DNA of 30,092 bases from JAZDMK01 sp043800975 (GTDB lineage: Bacteria; Bacteroidota; Bacteroidia; Bacteroidales; JAHJDW01): positions 1 through 30,092 of the forward strand of contig JAZDMK010000107.1 of the NCBI GenBank assembly GCA_043800975.1, given 5' to 3'. How positions within the stretch are numbered: position 1 is the first letter of the stretch; every line of letters begins with the position of its first letter. The notes beneath the pieces were generated by a model that was given only the letters and a program-made list of their open reading frames with translations, had not been told where the DNA came from and ran no database searches. Shown in pieces: positions 15,304 to 22,911 of the stretch. The position numbers were made by a program, and so were the translations under genes.

Positions 15304-17817
15304 ATGAATAAACGCTCACAGGAATTATTGCCTTTTTATTTCATCATCTTCTTTACCGGCTTTTCGTTTCTGGTTTTCGAAGTCAGTTGGTTTCGTATGC
15401 TGTCGCTTGTGATGGGAGCCACCGTATCGGCATCTACACTGGTGCTGGTATCCTTCATGGCTGGCTTTGGCGTGGGCGCTCATTTCTGGGGAAAAAAAGC
15501 GACTTCTGCTAAACGGCCACTTGCCATGTTGTATTATCTTTTTGTTGCCATTGGCTCGCTGGGATTCCTCAATTATTTTTTGATTGGCAAAATGTTGCCT
15601 GCACTTTCTATGTCCTTATCTCCCTTTTTATTATTCCTGATTTCGCTGTGTATATTATTCCTGCCGGCTTTCCTCATGGGAGGTGTGCTGCCTGTTGTGT
15701 CACGTATTGTCATTTCTTCCGGCAAAAACCTGGCAGCCAAAGTGGGACGACTTTACGCTTTCGAAACCTTGGGAAGCACAGTGGGTGGCTTTTTATGCGG
15801 ATTTTTACTCATCGGCAGCATCGGGCAGAAGAATACGATTTTGGTGGCCGTTGTTGTCAACCTTCTGCTGGCAGCGGTTTTGCTCGTTGCAAAACGTTGG
15901 ATTCAATTGCCAGAAGAAGAGGTAGCCCCGGTCCCTATTCTGAATGCGGATAAAAAAGGAAAGCAGAAAAAGCCGGCAGCAAAAACTTCCAATCCGGCAC
16001 TGAACCGGCAGGCCGCGCTGATGGCTGCCTTTACTTGCGGTTTTGTAGTTGTGGGTATGCAGGTGGTATGGCTCCGGATTTTTCGCATATACATGACCAA
16101 CACCAGTTATACTTTTTCTCTAATAGCATCCGTTGTCATTCTAGGTATGTTCACCGGCAGCTGGCTCTTTTCACGCAGGGGAAACAAAATTAAAGAATAC
16201 AGTTTTCATTTATTAAAACAACTGCTATGGCTTGGTTTTTTCCTGCTTGCAGGATTTTTTATGCTGAGCAACCTGCCGTCACTGCTGTTTTTCCCGCTGG
16301 GAGGTTTGCAGGAAATACATGTAGTTCGCATTATTGTCATTCCACTTCTTTCATCATTATTGATCATTGTTCCCGTCACACTTATCTCGGGTTATATATT
16401 CCCTATGGCCTGCACACTCTATACTTCCAATTACAAAGAGGTAAGCAGCAGCATAGGCCGGGTTTTGTTATTCAATACGCTGGGCAGCGTTGCCGGCCCG
16501 CTCATGGCGGCCTACGTCCTTATTCCATACATCGGTGCCGCTCTTTCGGTGATCGCCTTCCTGCTGATTTTACTGCTGTTTGCGCTGTTGATTGCGTTTC
16601 GGGTTCAGTCGGTAAAAAAATTGAACACGCTCAAACTATCTCTAACCGGCGCAATGATCATCGTCATCATGGTGCTTGTTGTTCGCCCTACTGTTTATAT
16701 ATTGCCGCCTTCGTTCAGCAAGTACCAGAAAAAAATTCTGGCTTATAAAGAAACCGTAGAAGGAACCTATGTGGTAGGGCAGGAGGCCGAAGGCGATAAT
16801 ATTGTGATGTCCACCTATGTCAACAACAGCTCTGTTATTGGCTCCACCTACGATGCCATTAAGGCTGTGAAGATGATTGGCCACATTCCTTTCTTTGCGG
16901 GTTTGAAATGCAACGATGCGCTGGTGGTGGGTTTCGGAATTGGTGTCACTACTTCGGCCATTGCTTCGCATCCCGAAGTGAAATCGATTGAATGTGTGGA
17001 ACTGGTTGATGGGCTCAAGAATGCAGCGCATTACTACAGCGACCTGAACAATAACATTATCGACGATCCGCGCCTGAAAGTATATTCCGGCGATGGCAGG
17101 CATTATCTGCAAACGTCGCGAAAAAAATACGATCTCATCTCCAGCGATCCCACGCATCCGATACTGGGCTCGGGGAGTATATACACGCAGGAATATTTTG
17201 AACTGTGCCGGCAGCACCTCAATCCCGGCGGAATGGTTTCGCAATATCTTCCTCTGCACAAGCTGCGGCTACAGGATTTTATGGGCATCATCAAAACATT
17301 TCATTCCGTGTTTCCGGACGCCACGGTTTGGATCGGGCATTACCACGCCATTCTCATCGGTTCGAACGGAAATATGAAAATCGATTTCGCGCAGTGGACT
17401 GAAAATATAAAGAAAAGCGCCAAGGATATTTATTTCTACACCAATCCCTATCATGTGGCAGCTTGTCTGGTACTCGACAGCGCGCAGATTGAAAAGCTGA
17501 CGCGGGATATAAAAATAAATACCGACGACTGCTCCTATGTTGAGTTTTTCTCTTTTTCATCTTTCGATTCCGACAATCTGGTTAAAAACCTGAAGTATCT
17601 TTCCGAGAACAGGGGCGGGTTATATAACGTGTTCCGCAACATTCCTGACAGGGCAATGATGGAAAGGTTTATTCGCGGAAATATGTTGCTTACCGAAGGG
17701 CTGCATTCCTTCTTGCAGGACGACATGGCCGGATATCGAAAGAAGCTTGAAGCGGCCTGCGCAGCAAACCCCGAAGATGAGGAATTTCCGTTTTTAATTA
17801 AGTTTCATTTTCGGTAA
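15304..17817 (+). CDS. membrane protein fused to a spermidine-synthase-like domain
   Basis: An 837-residue two-part protein. Residues about 10-465 are strongly hydrophobic, with about 10-12 predicted membrane helices in two halves (both contain short G-S-x-x-G-x-L/P motifs: LGSTVGGFLCG and LGSVAGPLMA), separated by a charged loop rich in lysine (about 205-240). Residues about 540-725 are a Rossmann methyltransferase-like fold of the spermine/spermidine synthase family: GFGIGVT (543-549, nucleoside binding), ECVELVDG with the acidic ribose-binding residue, GDGRHYL (596-602) and SSDPTHPILGSGSIYT (613-628). The last region replaces the usual D-x-x-D-P of true spermidine synthases, so polyamine synthesis is doubtful. 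No speD or other polyamine gene is near. Proteins with this fusion are widespread but poorly characterised; modification of a membrane or secreted substrate is a fair inference. A short C-terminal helical tail follows. Confidence 0.88.
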   Translation: MNKRSQELLPFYFIIFFTGFSFLVFEVSWFRMLSLVMGATVSASTLVLVSFMAGFGVGAHFWGKKATSAKRPLAMLYYLFVAIGSLGFLNYFLIGKMLPALSMSLSPFLLFLISLCILFLPAFLMGGVLPVVSRIVISSGKNLAAKVGRLYAFETLGSTVGGFLCGFLLIGSIGQKNTILVAVVVNLLLAAVLLVAKRWIQLPEEEVAPVPILNADKKGKQKKPAAKTSNPALNRQAALMAAFTCGFVVVGMQVVWLRIFRIYMTNTSYTFSLIASVVILGMFTGSWLFSRRGNKIKEYSFHLLKQLLWLGFFLLAGFFMLSNLPSLLFFPLGGLQEIHVVRIIVIPLLSSLLIIVPVTLISGYIFPMACTLYTSNYKEVSSSIGRVLLFNTLGSVAGPLMAAYVLIPYIGAALSVIAFLLILLLFALLIAFRVQSVKKLNTLKLSLTGAMIIVIMVLVVRPTVYILPPSFSKYQKKILAYKETVEGTYVVGQEAEGDNIVMSTYVNNSSVIGSTYDAIKAVKMIGHIPFFAGLKCNDALVVGFGIGVTTSAIASHPEVKSIECVELVDGLKNAAHYYSDLNNNIIDDPRLKVYSGDGRHYLQTSRKKYDLISSDPTHPILGSGSIYTQEYFELCRQHLNPGGMVSQYLPLHKLRLQDFMGIIKTFHSVFPDATVWIGHYHAILIGSNGNMKIDFAQWTENIKKSAKDIYFYTNPYHVAACLVLDSAQIEKLTRDIKINTDDCSYVEFFSFSSFDSDNLVKNLKYLSENRGGLYNVFRNIPDRAMMERFIRGNMLLTEGLHSFLQDDMAGYRKKLEAACAANPEDEEFPFLIKFHFR

Positions 17818-17976
17818 AATTGAATCTATTTGTTTTGCATGATTGCTTAATTTTTTACCGCTTATAAACCCAAAGCGACCGTTTATAAACTCATGACTGT
17901 TTTACCCGTCGTCGTTAATAAACTTTTATTACTTTTATCCGTGCTTATGTCGAGTTTTTATAAAATCATTTTTATT

Positions 17977-18834
17977 ATGAAGAATTTTTCTCTATTATTT
18001 GCTTGCATACTGAGCGTTTCCATCACAATGGGGCGGACGAATGTAGAATGTATAAACTTTGAAAGTACGAATGTTTATAACAAATTGATTATAGACACAC
18101 TGACAAATCCGGATAATATCTGGCAGATTGGGAGTCCCCAGAAGAATATTTTTACGGCTGCCTATTCTTCACCCAATGTGATTGTGACAGATACGCTGAA
18201 TCCCTACCCTGTGAATGATACTTCTTCATTCATTATTATGCATGAAGTATATGTTCCGGCCGCAATGTTAGGGACTCGCGTTAGTGGGCGTTACTGGGTA
18301 AATACAGACACTTTGTCTGATTATGGCAAAATTGACGTCTCCACTGATAATGGAAACAGCTGGGTTGATATTCTGTCTGGAGATCCGTTGATTAACACCT
18401 CGATCGGCTGTTATAATCCTCCATCATTGACGGGAAATTCCGGAACATGGAATGAATTTACTTTTAACCTCTATAACTTATTTCAGTATAATGGGGATAC
18501 TGTCCTCATTCGATTCACATTTATCAGTGATGGAATCCAAACGAATAAAGACGGGATAATGTTTGATGATATCTGGATCGAAGATGGGACAGAAGGTGTA
18601 AGCGATTTTGGTAATAGCGGTTTCGGGCTGGAAGTCTTCCCCAACCCCGCATCCACCAGAATCTCCATCACCGCTCCTTCAAAATCTCAAATCGAAATCT
18701 TCAACATCGAAGGTCAGTGCATGATGAAAACAATTTCCGAAAATAACACCACAAACCTCGATATCTCTGGCTTTGCGCCCGGTATGTATTTCGTAAAAGT
18801 GAATAATTGCACTAGCAAATTCATTAAGCAATGA
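17977..18834 (+). CDS. T9SS cargo protein with a MAM-like jelly-roll domain
   Basis: A 285-residue secreted protein. I choose ATG 17977 because MKNFSLLFACILSVSITMG is a normal signal peptide; the frame is open from 17893, but that start would place 28 extra residues before it. Residues about 30-205 look like a MAM/cleaved-adhesin-type beta-sandwich: CINFES near the start, VSGRYWVNT, KIDVSTDNGNSW, WNEFTFNLYNL, VLIRFTFISDG and IMFDDIWIED at the end. The T9SS type A domain begins at FPNP (221-224) and closes with FAPGMYFVKV and KFIKQ. Such domains are common in carbohydrate- or cell-binding surface proteins. It is followed at 18861 by an intergenic repeat and a sorting-domain fragment. Confidence 0.88.
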   Translation: MKNFSLLFACILSVSITMGRTNVECINFESTNVYNKLIIDTLTNPDNIWQIGSPQKNIFTAAYSSPNVIVTDTLNPYPVNDTSSFIIMHEVYVPAAMLGTRVSGRYWVNTDTLSDYGKIDVSTDNGNSWVDILSGDPLINTSIGCYNPPSLTGNSGTWNEFTFNLYNLFQYNGDTVLIRFTFISDGIQTNKDGIMFDDIWIEDGTEGVSDFGNSGFGLEVFPNPASTRISITAPSKSQIEIFNIEGQCMMKTISENNTTNLDISGFAPGMYFVKVNNCTSKFIKQ

Positions 18835-18860
18835 AAAGGATTAGCTACCGCTTGCTTTCC

Positions 18861-18886
18861 CGTCTTCCGTCTGCGGTCTTCGGTCG
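18861..18886. repeat. CGGTCTTC-type low-complexity intergenic repeat, copy 3
   Basis: CGTCTTCCGTCTGCGGTCTT plus six more bases repeats the CGGTCTTC/CGTCTTC unit seen at 1847-1870 and, inverted, at 5771-5796. Confidence 0.5.
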
Positions 18887-18904
18887 TTTAAAAAACATTC
18901 AGAG

Positions 18905-18922
18905 AAGTTTGTGAAGGAATAA
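18905..18922 (+). pseudogene. fragment of a T9SS sorting-domain 3' end (KFVKE-stop)
   Basis: The 18 bases AAGTTTGTGAAGGAATAA are identical to the last 18 bases of the two sorting-domain genes ending at 10200 and 19872, and encode KFVKE plus stop. Here they lie outside any gene, five bases before the ATG at 18928. This looks like the scar of a lost or recombined cargo gene, though so short a match needs a statistical check. Confidence 0.5.
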
Positions 18923-18927
18923 TTAAT

Positions 18928-19872
18928 ATGAAAAAAACACTTCTTTTATTCTTTATTGTTCTGTGTGGTTTTGCTGCGCAAAGTCAAACTTACGCCCCTT
19001 TTCCGGAAACGGATGCTGTTTGGAACGGGATTAGATCTTTCAATTATAAACCTGATCCATCAATCTATTGCCTTCAAAGTTATCGATACTCAATTGTTAT
19101 GTCTGGTGATACGGTAATTGGTAGTAATAATTATCATAAAATTAAAGAGTCAGGATACTATATTGATGACTGCTTCCCTCCCGGGAATTATTATTACAAT
19201 GAATATAAAGGTGCTTTACGTCAGGATTCACTTCAGAAGAAAGTGTTCTTTTGTCCGACTGGTAGCTCACTAGAAGAAGTACTCTATGATTTCAATTTGA
19301 ATGTGGGTGATACATTGCCAAACTGGTATGTAAAAGACAATAACGCATTTGTTCAGAGTAGTAACAATATGGTTACGGATATTGATTCTGTATTAGTTGG
19401 CTCTCAGTTTCACAAAAGATTTATTCTTTTCAATATTACACCATATGGTAGTAGCTATTCGCTTGGTGACACAACCTATGCATTGATAGAGGGAGTTGGT
19501 GGCACTGATGGATTGCTGTATGGTTTCTCGAAATATTATTTTATCTATCGTCATATGTATTGCTTTGAAGGAGATGATTTGCCTTACCCGGCTAACTCTC
19601 ACTGTCTCTATGATGTGAGTACTCCCGAAATTACAAATTATAAATCAGGTTGTTCTGTATACCCTAATCCTGTTACAGATAATATTTTAATTATTACAAC
19701 AACAGATTTAGCTACTATCCGCATCCTTAATATCCACGGCCAGCTCATGAAAACCATTTCATCAAACACCAATAAAACATCTGTTGACATTTCCGCCTTT
19801 CCAAGCGGCCTCTATCTTGTAGAAGTAAAAACAAATACGGGAATAGAGGTACGGAAGTTTGTGAAGGAATAA
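18928..19872 (+). CDS. T9SS type A sorting domain protein (LYDF/GDT family core)
   Basis: A 314-residue secreted protein with a signal peptide (MKKTLLLFFIVLCGFAAQSQ). The core holds YYYNEYKGALRQDSLQKKVF, VLYDFNLNVGDTL, DSVLVGSQFHKRFIL and YALIEGVGGTDGLLYGFS, the same order as in the 295-residue protein at 6103-6990 (LLFDFSLQVGDTI, WIEGIGSMSYGLM), so the two are paralogous cores. Its T9SS type A domain (YPNP at 245-248, ending IEVRKFVKE) is instead nearly the same as that of the 983-residue protein ending at 10200, even at the DNA level. Core and sorting domain therefore have different closest relatives in this window. A terminator follows, shared with the convergent gene at 19933. Confidence 0.9.
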   Translation: MKKTLLLFFIVLCGFAAQSQTYAPFPETDAVWNGIRSFNYKPDPSIYCLQSYRYSIVMSGDTVIGSNNYHKIKESGYYIDDCFPPGNYYYNEYKGALRQDSLQKKVFFCPTGSSLEEVLYDFNLNVGDTLPNWYVKDNNAFVQSSNNMVTDIDSVLVGSQFHKRFILFNITPYGSSYSLGDTTYALIEGVGGTDGLLYGFSKYYFIYRHMYCFEGDDLPYPANSHCLYDVSTPEITNYKSGCSVYPNPVTDNILIITTTDLATIRILNIHGQLMKTISSNTNKTSVDISAFPSGLYLVEVKTNTGIEVRKFVKE

Positions 19873-19883
19873 AATGGAATAAA

Positions 19884-19915
19884 AAAGCCCCTGCAAATCG
19901 CTCTGCAAGGGCTTT
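19884..19915. terminator. bidirectional terminator between convergent cargo genes
   Basis: AAAGCCCCTGCA pairs with TGCAAGGGCTTT (one mismatch), with A-runs on the left and T-rich sequence on the right, so it can serve both the gene ending at 19872 and the one ending at 19933. It is a close copy of the hairpin at 10202-10235, including the loop sequence around GCTC. Confidence 0.75.
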
Positions 19916-19932
19916 CTCATAAATGCAAATTA

Positions 19933-21480
19933 TTATTGAATCACCAGATGGGTATTCAATATCTGCTTATCTGATTTCAAACGTAATATAAAGCTGCCTG
20001 AAGGTTGTGCTGTTAAATCAATTGTTTTCTGATTCCTGATTTTATCAGTCATAATAATTTCTCCCAGTACATTGATCACCTGCAGTTCATATTCTCCGTT
20101 TACTTCTACCTGAAATAATCCGTTTCCGGGATTGGGAAATACATGCAGCGTTGCGATTGGATCGGCGTTACTGATACCAACGCAGTTGATAATCACGCAG
20201 GCACTTGTGTCGGAACAGCCACCAATGCTGACAACTACGGCATAACTTCCGTTTGTAGTTGCGTTATAACTTTGTCCGGTTGCTCCGGGAATAATCGCAT
20301 TTCCTGCGTTGCAGTCAAGCCACTGATAAGTGCCACCACCTTCGCCGGCAGTAATTGTTGTCAGGTTCACTGAAGTGCTCACATCAACAGTATAAAACGA
20401 AAGGTTGGTAACAAGAATACTGTCGCAGCCATTCACATCGGTTAAAGTATCATGATAGGTTCCTGCAGCACTATATGTGTGTCCATTTGTTGTGTAAGTA
20501 GTGTGAGGACATTGAGTAATATTCTGAGAAAAATAAACAGCATAATGATAACCTGCAACGGGAGTTATTGTTCCGCTACCACTCATTGTTCCGTCATAAT
20601 CAAGTCGGATTCTTCCGTCTGAACCATTGGCTCCGGTTCCCCAATAGGGTGTTCCGGGCACATTGGATGCGCCTCCCGTACCACCAGCCGCACTGATAAG
20701 GCCGTTATTCACCATGGTTGGAGCTGCAACCCAGATGGCGCCACCCGATCCGGCACCACCGCCACCGCAGTTTCCGGTGCCGTCACTTCCGCCGTTGCCG
20801 CCGTTTGCAGATACAATGCCTGTAGCGCCAATTGTAATGGAAACGTTTGAGTTAATTGCGATTACGCCACCACCGGCACCACCGCCACCGGCTCCGCAGT
20901 CAAAGCCGCCCGATCCGCCGCCGCCGCCCGATCCGGGAGCAAGATCGGAAATCATGATGTTGCCATATACAACACCTCCAAAGCCTCCTGAAGGATTGCC
21001 GGAAGAATCGCCGTATGCTGCATATCCTGCGCCTCCGCCACCCGACCAGGCATCTCCCTGGTTGGCTGCTCCGCCTGGGCCTGAGCCTGCAACGCCTGAC
21101 AAAGGTCCGCTACTGGAAGAAAATGAGCCGGCGCCACCGTTGTGTCCACCAGCAACACCAATGCCACCCAGTCCGGAAGATGAAAAGGTAACTCCGTCAC
21201 TACCGTTGCCGCCATTGGCACTCAACGTTCCGTCTATTGTTACAGCACCCGTGCAGTGAATGATCAGGGGTTGTGTGCCTGTAACATTGATGACAACGCC
21301 GCTGCTGATGTTAAATGTTGTAAAGTTGTAGGTCCCGCCGACAAGCGTTCCGCTTACTGTTGCATTATATGCCCCGTCGGCTCCCGTGCCTCCGCTGAAG
21401 CAGGTTTGAGCCTGTATATGAATAGCTGAAAACATCAGCACCCATGCAAAGACAATCTTCAAAAATGTGTTCTTCTTCAT
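19933..21480 (-). CDS. glycine-rich T9SS cargo protein
   Basis: A 515-residue secreted protein with a signal peptide (MKKNTFLKIVFAWVLMFSAIHIQAQ). Residues about 40-310 are extremely rich in glycine, serine and alanine, with runs such as GSGGGGGSGG and GGGGAGSGGAIW, set between short beta-type phrases (PLIIHCTGAVTIDGTLSANGGNG, then IAINSNVSITIGATGIVSANGGNG). The repeated I-x-G-x-I/L-S-A-N/A-G-G-N/T-G phrase suggests a right-handed beta-helix with glycine-rich loops. A TYTTNGHTYSAAGTYHDTL...GCDSILV module and an Ig-like module (TYQWLDCNAGNAIIPGATG) follow; related modules occur in the 983- and 1096-residue proteins. The T9SS type A domain starts at FPNP (448-451). The glycine codons make the gene locally GC-rich and leave a long proline-rich open frame on the other strand, which I regard as a shadow. 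Confidence 0.9.
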   Translation of the reverse strand: MKKNTFLKIVFAWVLMFSAIHIQAQTCFSGGTGADGAYNATVSGTLVGGTYNFTTFNISSGVVINVTGTQPLIIHCTGAVTIDGTLSANGGNGSDGVTFSSSGLGGIGVAGGHNGGAGSFSSSSGPLSGVAGSGPGGAANQGDAWSGGGGAGYAAYGDSSGNPSGGFGGVVYGNIMISDLAPGSGGGGGSGGFDCGAGGGGAGGGVIAINSNVSITIGATGIVSANGGNGGSDGTGNCGGGGAGSGGAIWVAAPTMVNNGLISAAGGTGGASNVPGTPYWGTGANGSDGRIRLDYDGTMSGSGTITPVAGYHYAVYFSQNITQCPHTTYTTNGHTYSAAGTYHDTLTDVNGCDSILVTNLSFYTVDVSTSVNLTTITAGEGGGTYQWLDCNAGNAIIPGATGQSYNATTNGSYAVVVSIGGCSDTSACVIINCVGISNADPIATLHVFPNPGNGLFQVEVNGEYELQVINVLGEIIMTDKIRNQKTIDLTAQPSGSFILRLKSDKQILNTHLVIQ

Positions 21481-21514
21481 ATTTATATTTGTTAAAATTT
21501 CAATGTTATTGCTG

Positions 21515-21522
21515 CAAATTTA
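21515..21522 (-). promoter_or_regulatory. Bacteroidota -7 promoter element of the glycine-rich protein gene
   Basis: The minus strand reads TAAATTTG (TAnnTTTG) about 35 bases upstream of the ATG at 21480. Confidence 0.5.
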
Positions 21523-21654
21523 ATCAAAATTATAGTGTGTGTTTATTAGCGATCATCCTTTTTGTGCAATAATAATCTTCGACAATTATTATTTCAATGC
21601 GTTCTGCAAAGTATACGAATTGAAATACTTGTTTGAAAGGGAGCAGTTATTTAA

Positions 21655-21738
21655 TTTCTCAATTTTGCACCCGGCATGCATTTCATGAAATTGAAAACCG
21701 ATGCGGGAATAGCGGTGAGGAAGTTTGTAAAGGAATAA
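21655..21738 (+). pseudogene. relic of a T9SS type A sorting domain (C-terminal end only)
   Basis: Read from 21661, the frame gives NFAPGMHFMKLKTDAGIAVR and then KFVKE before the stop at 21736-21738. This is the last third of a sorting domain: compare FAPGMYFVKV in the 17977 gene and GIEVRKFVKE in the 18928 gene. A stop at 21652 closes the frame just upstream, and no PNP motif, signal peptide or core is present. It is therefore a detached gene end, left by deletion or recombination. It lies in the 591-base gap 21481-22071, which also holds a dispersed repeat (21739-21865) and AT-rich sequence with no gene. Confidence 0.75.
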
Positions 21739-21865
21739 TTCGTATTCCTTCGTGCCCTCCGCGGCGGCGGAGTGTTTTAGTGGCAGAAAACTTTTGTGAA
21801 CTTTCGTGTTTTCGTGGCAAAGAACTTCTGTGTACTTCTGTGCTTCCGTATTTCTGTGGCTGAAA
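21739..21865. repeat. dispersed intergenic repeat (TTCGTG-TTTTCGTGGCA type)
   Basis: Degenerate tandem phrases of the form CTTCGTGxxCTxxGTGGCAxAAAAC recur about four times, for example cttcgtgccctc, ttagtggcagaaaactt, ttcgtggcaaagaactt and tttctgtggctgaaaac. It includes a short hairpin CTCCGC-GGCG-GCGGAG (21757-21772). On the minus strand it yields a spurious peptide (TEAQKYTEVLCHENTKVHK), a pattern often met in mis-annotated intergenic repeats of Bacteroidota. It begins directly after the sorting-domain relic. Confidence 0.6.
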
Positions 21866-22071
21866 ACAAAGTTAGCTTTGATTAACAATACCTCCCCGAA
21901 AAGGATATCGTGTCATTTGCGAAATCTGTCCATATCGAAAAAAATGTAGAAGGATATACTAAAACAGATAGTTTCTTCGTTATAAATACAAATACGTTCT
22001 TTTCCCGATTTTGTATCTTGCTATTAACCATTTTAATATCATAATTAGTAACTTTCTAAAACCAGAAAGCC

Positions 22072-22761
22072 ATGAATAAAAGTATCAAAAGAGTCATTGT
22101 CGCACTCAATCTGCGAAAACTCAACAGTCCCGAACTGATTTCGTTTTTAAGAGCCATAGCTAAAGCATTGAACGGAAACGATTATTTTACAGCAGAAGAA
22201 ATGATCAAAATGCCCATCAGCCCTGCAGAAATCGACGCTCAGGCTGACAACATCGAAATGACACATACCTCGCGCAAAACCAGTCGTTCGGCAACCCTCA
22301 CTAGCCTGGAGCAAGAACAGGTCACGCTTGCGATGAACACCATCAAAGATACTGCAGCATTTGTAGAAGGGCTGGCCAACAAAAAAGCGAACGGAGATAT
22401 TCCCCTGGCTATTCAGATTATTACCAGCGCCGGATTTCAGGTGAAAAGAGAATTTGTCCAACACCAGCGGTCATTTGAAGTTGTAAAAACCGGAAAAGGC
22501 TTTGCGCACATCCGCACAAAAGCCCTGAAACAGGGAGTGATTTACCATTGGCGCTGGACAACCAACCCGACAGATGATAAAAGCTGGAAAGTGACTTTCC
22601 CGACCATTGAAGCAAATATCAATGTCTCTTCATTGCCCTGTTCCACAACCGTATATTTCTCTTTTGCCGTTACATTTCCAAAAGGAAGAACGCCCCATTA
22701 CGACTCTGAAGCCGCATATATTCCCAGCTGGAGTGATCCCATTTCTGCCACGATTTTGTAA
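22072..22761 (+). CDS. uncharacterised protein: helical N-terminus and FnIII-like C-terminal domain
   Basis: A 229-residue protein with no signal peptide or membrane segment. Residues 1-115 are predicted mostly helical (LISFLRAIAKALNGNDYF, SLEQEQVTLAMNTIKDTAAFVEGLANKK). Then comes NGDIPLAIQIITSAGFQVKRE and a beta-rich C-terminal domain: GVIYHWRWTTNP, KSWKVTFPTIEANINVSSLP, TTVYFSFAVTFPKG and YIPSWSDPISATIL. The end has the spacing of a fibronectin type III domain (Y-x-W-x-W, then W-x-x-P-x-x). Small proteins with this layout are frequent in Bacteroidota and have no established role. Its own promoter is unclear (TAACTTTC at 22048 is one base off consensus). The repeat array at 22912 lies 150 bases downstream. 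Confidence 0.8.
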   Translation: MNKSIKRVIVALNLRKLNSPELISFLRAIAKALNGNDYFTAEEMIKMPISPAEIDAQADNIEMTHTSRKTSRSATLTSLEQEQVTLAMNTIKDTAAFVEGLANKKANGDIPLAIQIITSAGFQVKREFVQHQRSFEVVKTGKGFAHIRTKALKQGVIYHWRWTTNPTDDKSWKVTFPTIEANINVSSLPCSTTVYFSFAVTFPKGRTPHYDSEAAYIPSWSDPISATIL

Positions 22762-22911
22762 GGCTGCAGGTTGCCCCTTTCAAGATAATCTTATTTCGTA
22801 AACCGACAGCTAGCAAATCAACTGAACCATCTTTACCGCGTTTACACATAATCTGAAGACTTTCCGGAATCTGCAGATAAAAGTATAAGTCCCCAGTGTT
22901 TTCCGCCCTGA

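Noticed and set aside
16642..17259. 205-residue minus-strand ORF inside the spermidine-synthase-like gene
   Set aside because: Antisense shadow; the plus-strand frame has conserved motifs.
15304..17817. bona fide spermidine synthase (speE)
   Set aside because: The active-site signature is altered (SSDPTHP), there is a large membrane domain, and no speD is present; I therefore gave no gene symbol.
20663..21259. 198-residue proline-rich open frame on the plus strand
   Set aside because: It is the exact antisense of the glycine codons of the T9SS cargo gene at 19933-21480 (GGC/GGT read backwards gives proline/alanine). It has no signal, motif or promoter of its own.
21589..21888. 99-residue minus-strand ORF with TEAQKYTEVLCHENTKVHK
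   Set aside because: It is translated from the dispersed intergenic repeat; this type of peptide is a known artefact of such repeats.
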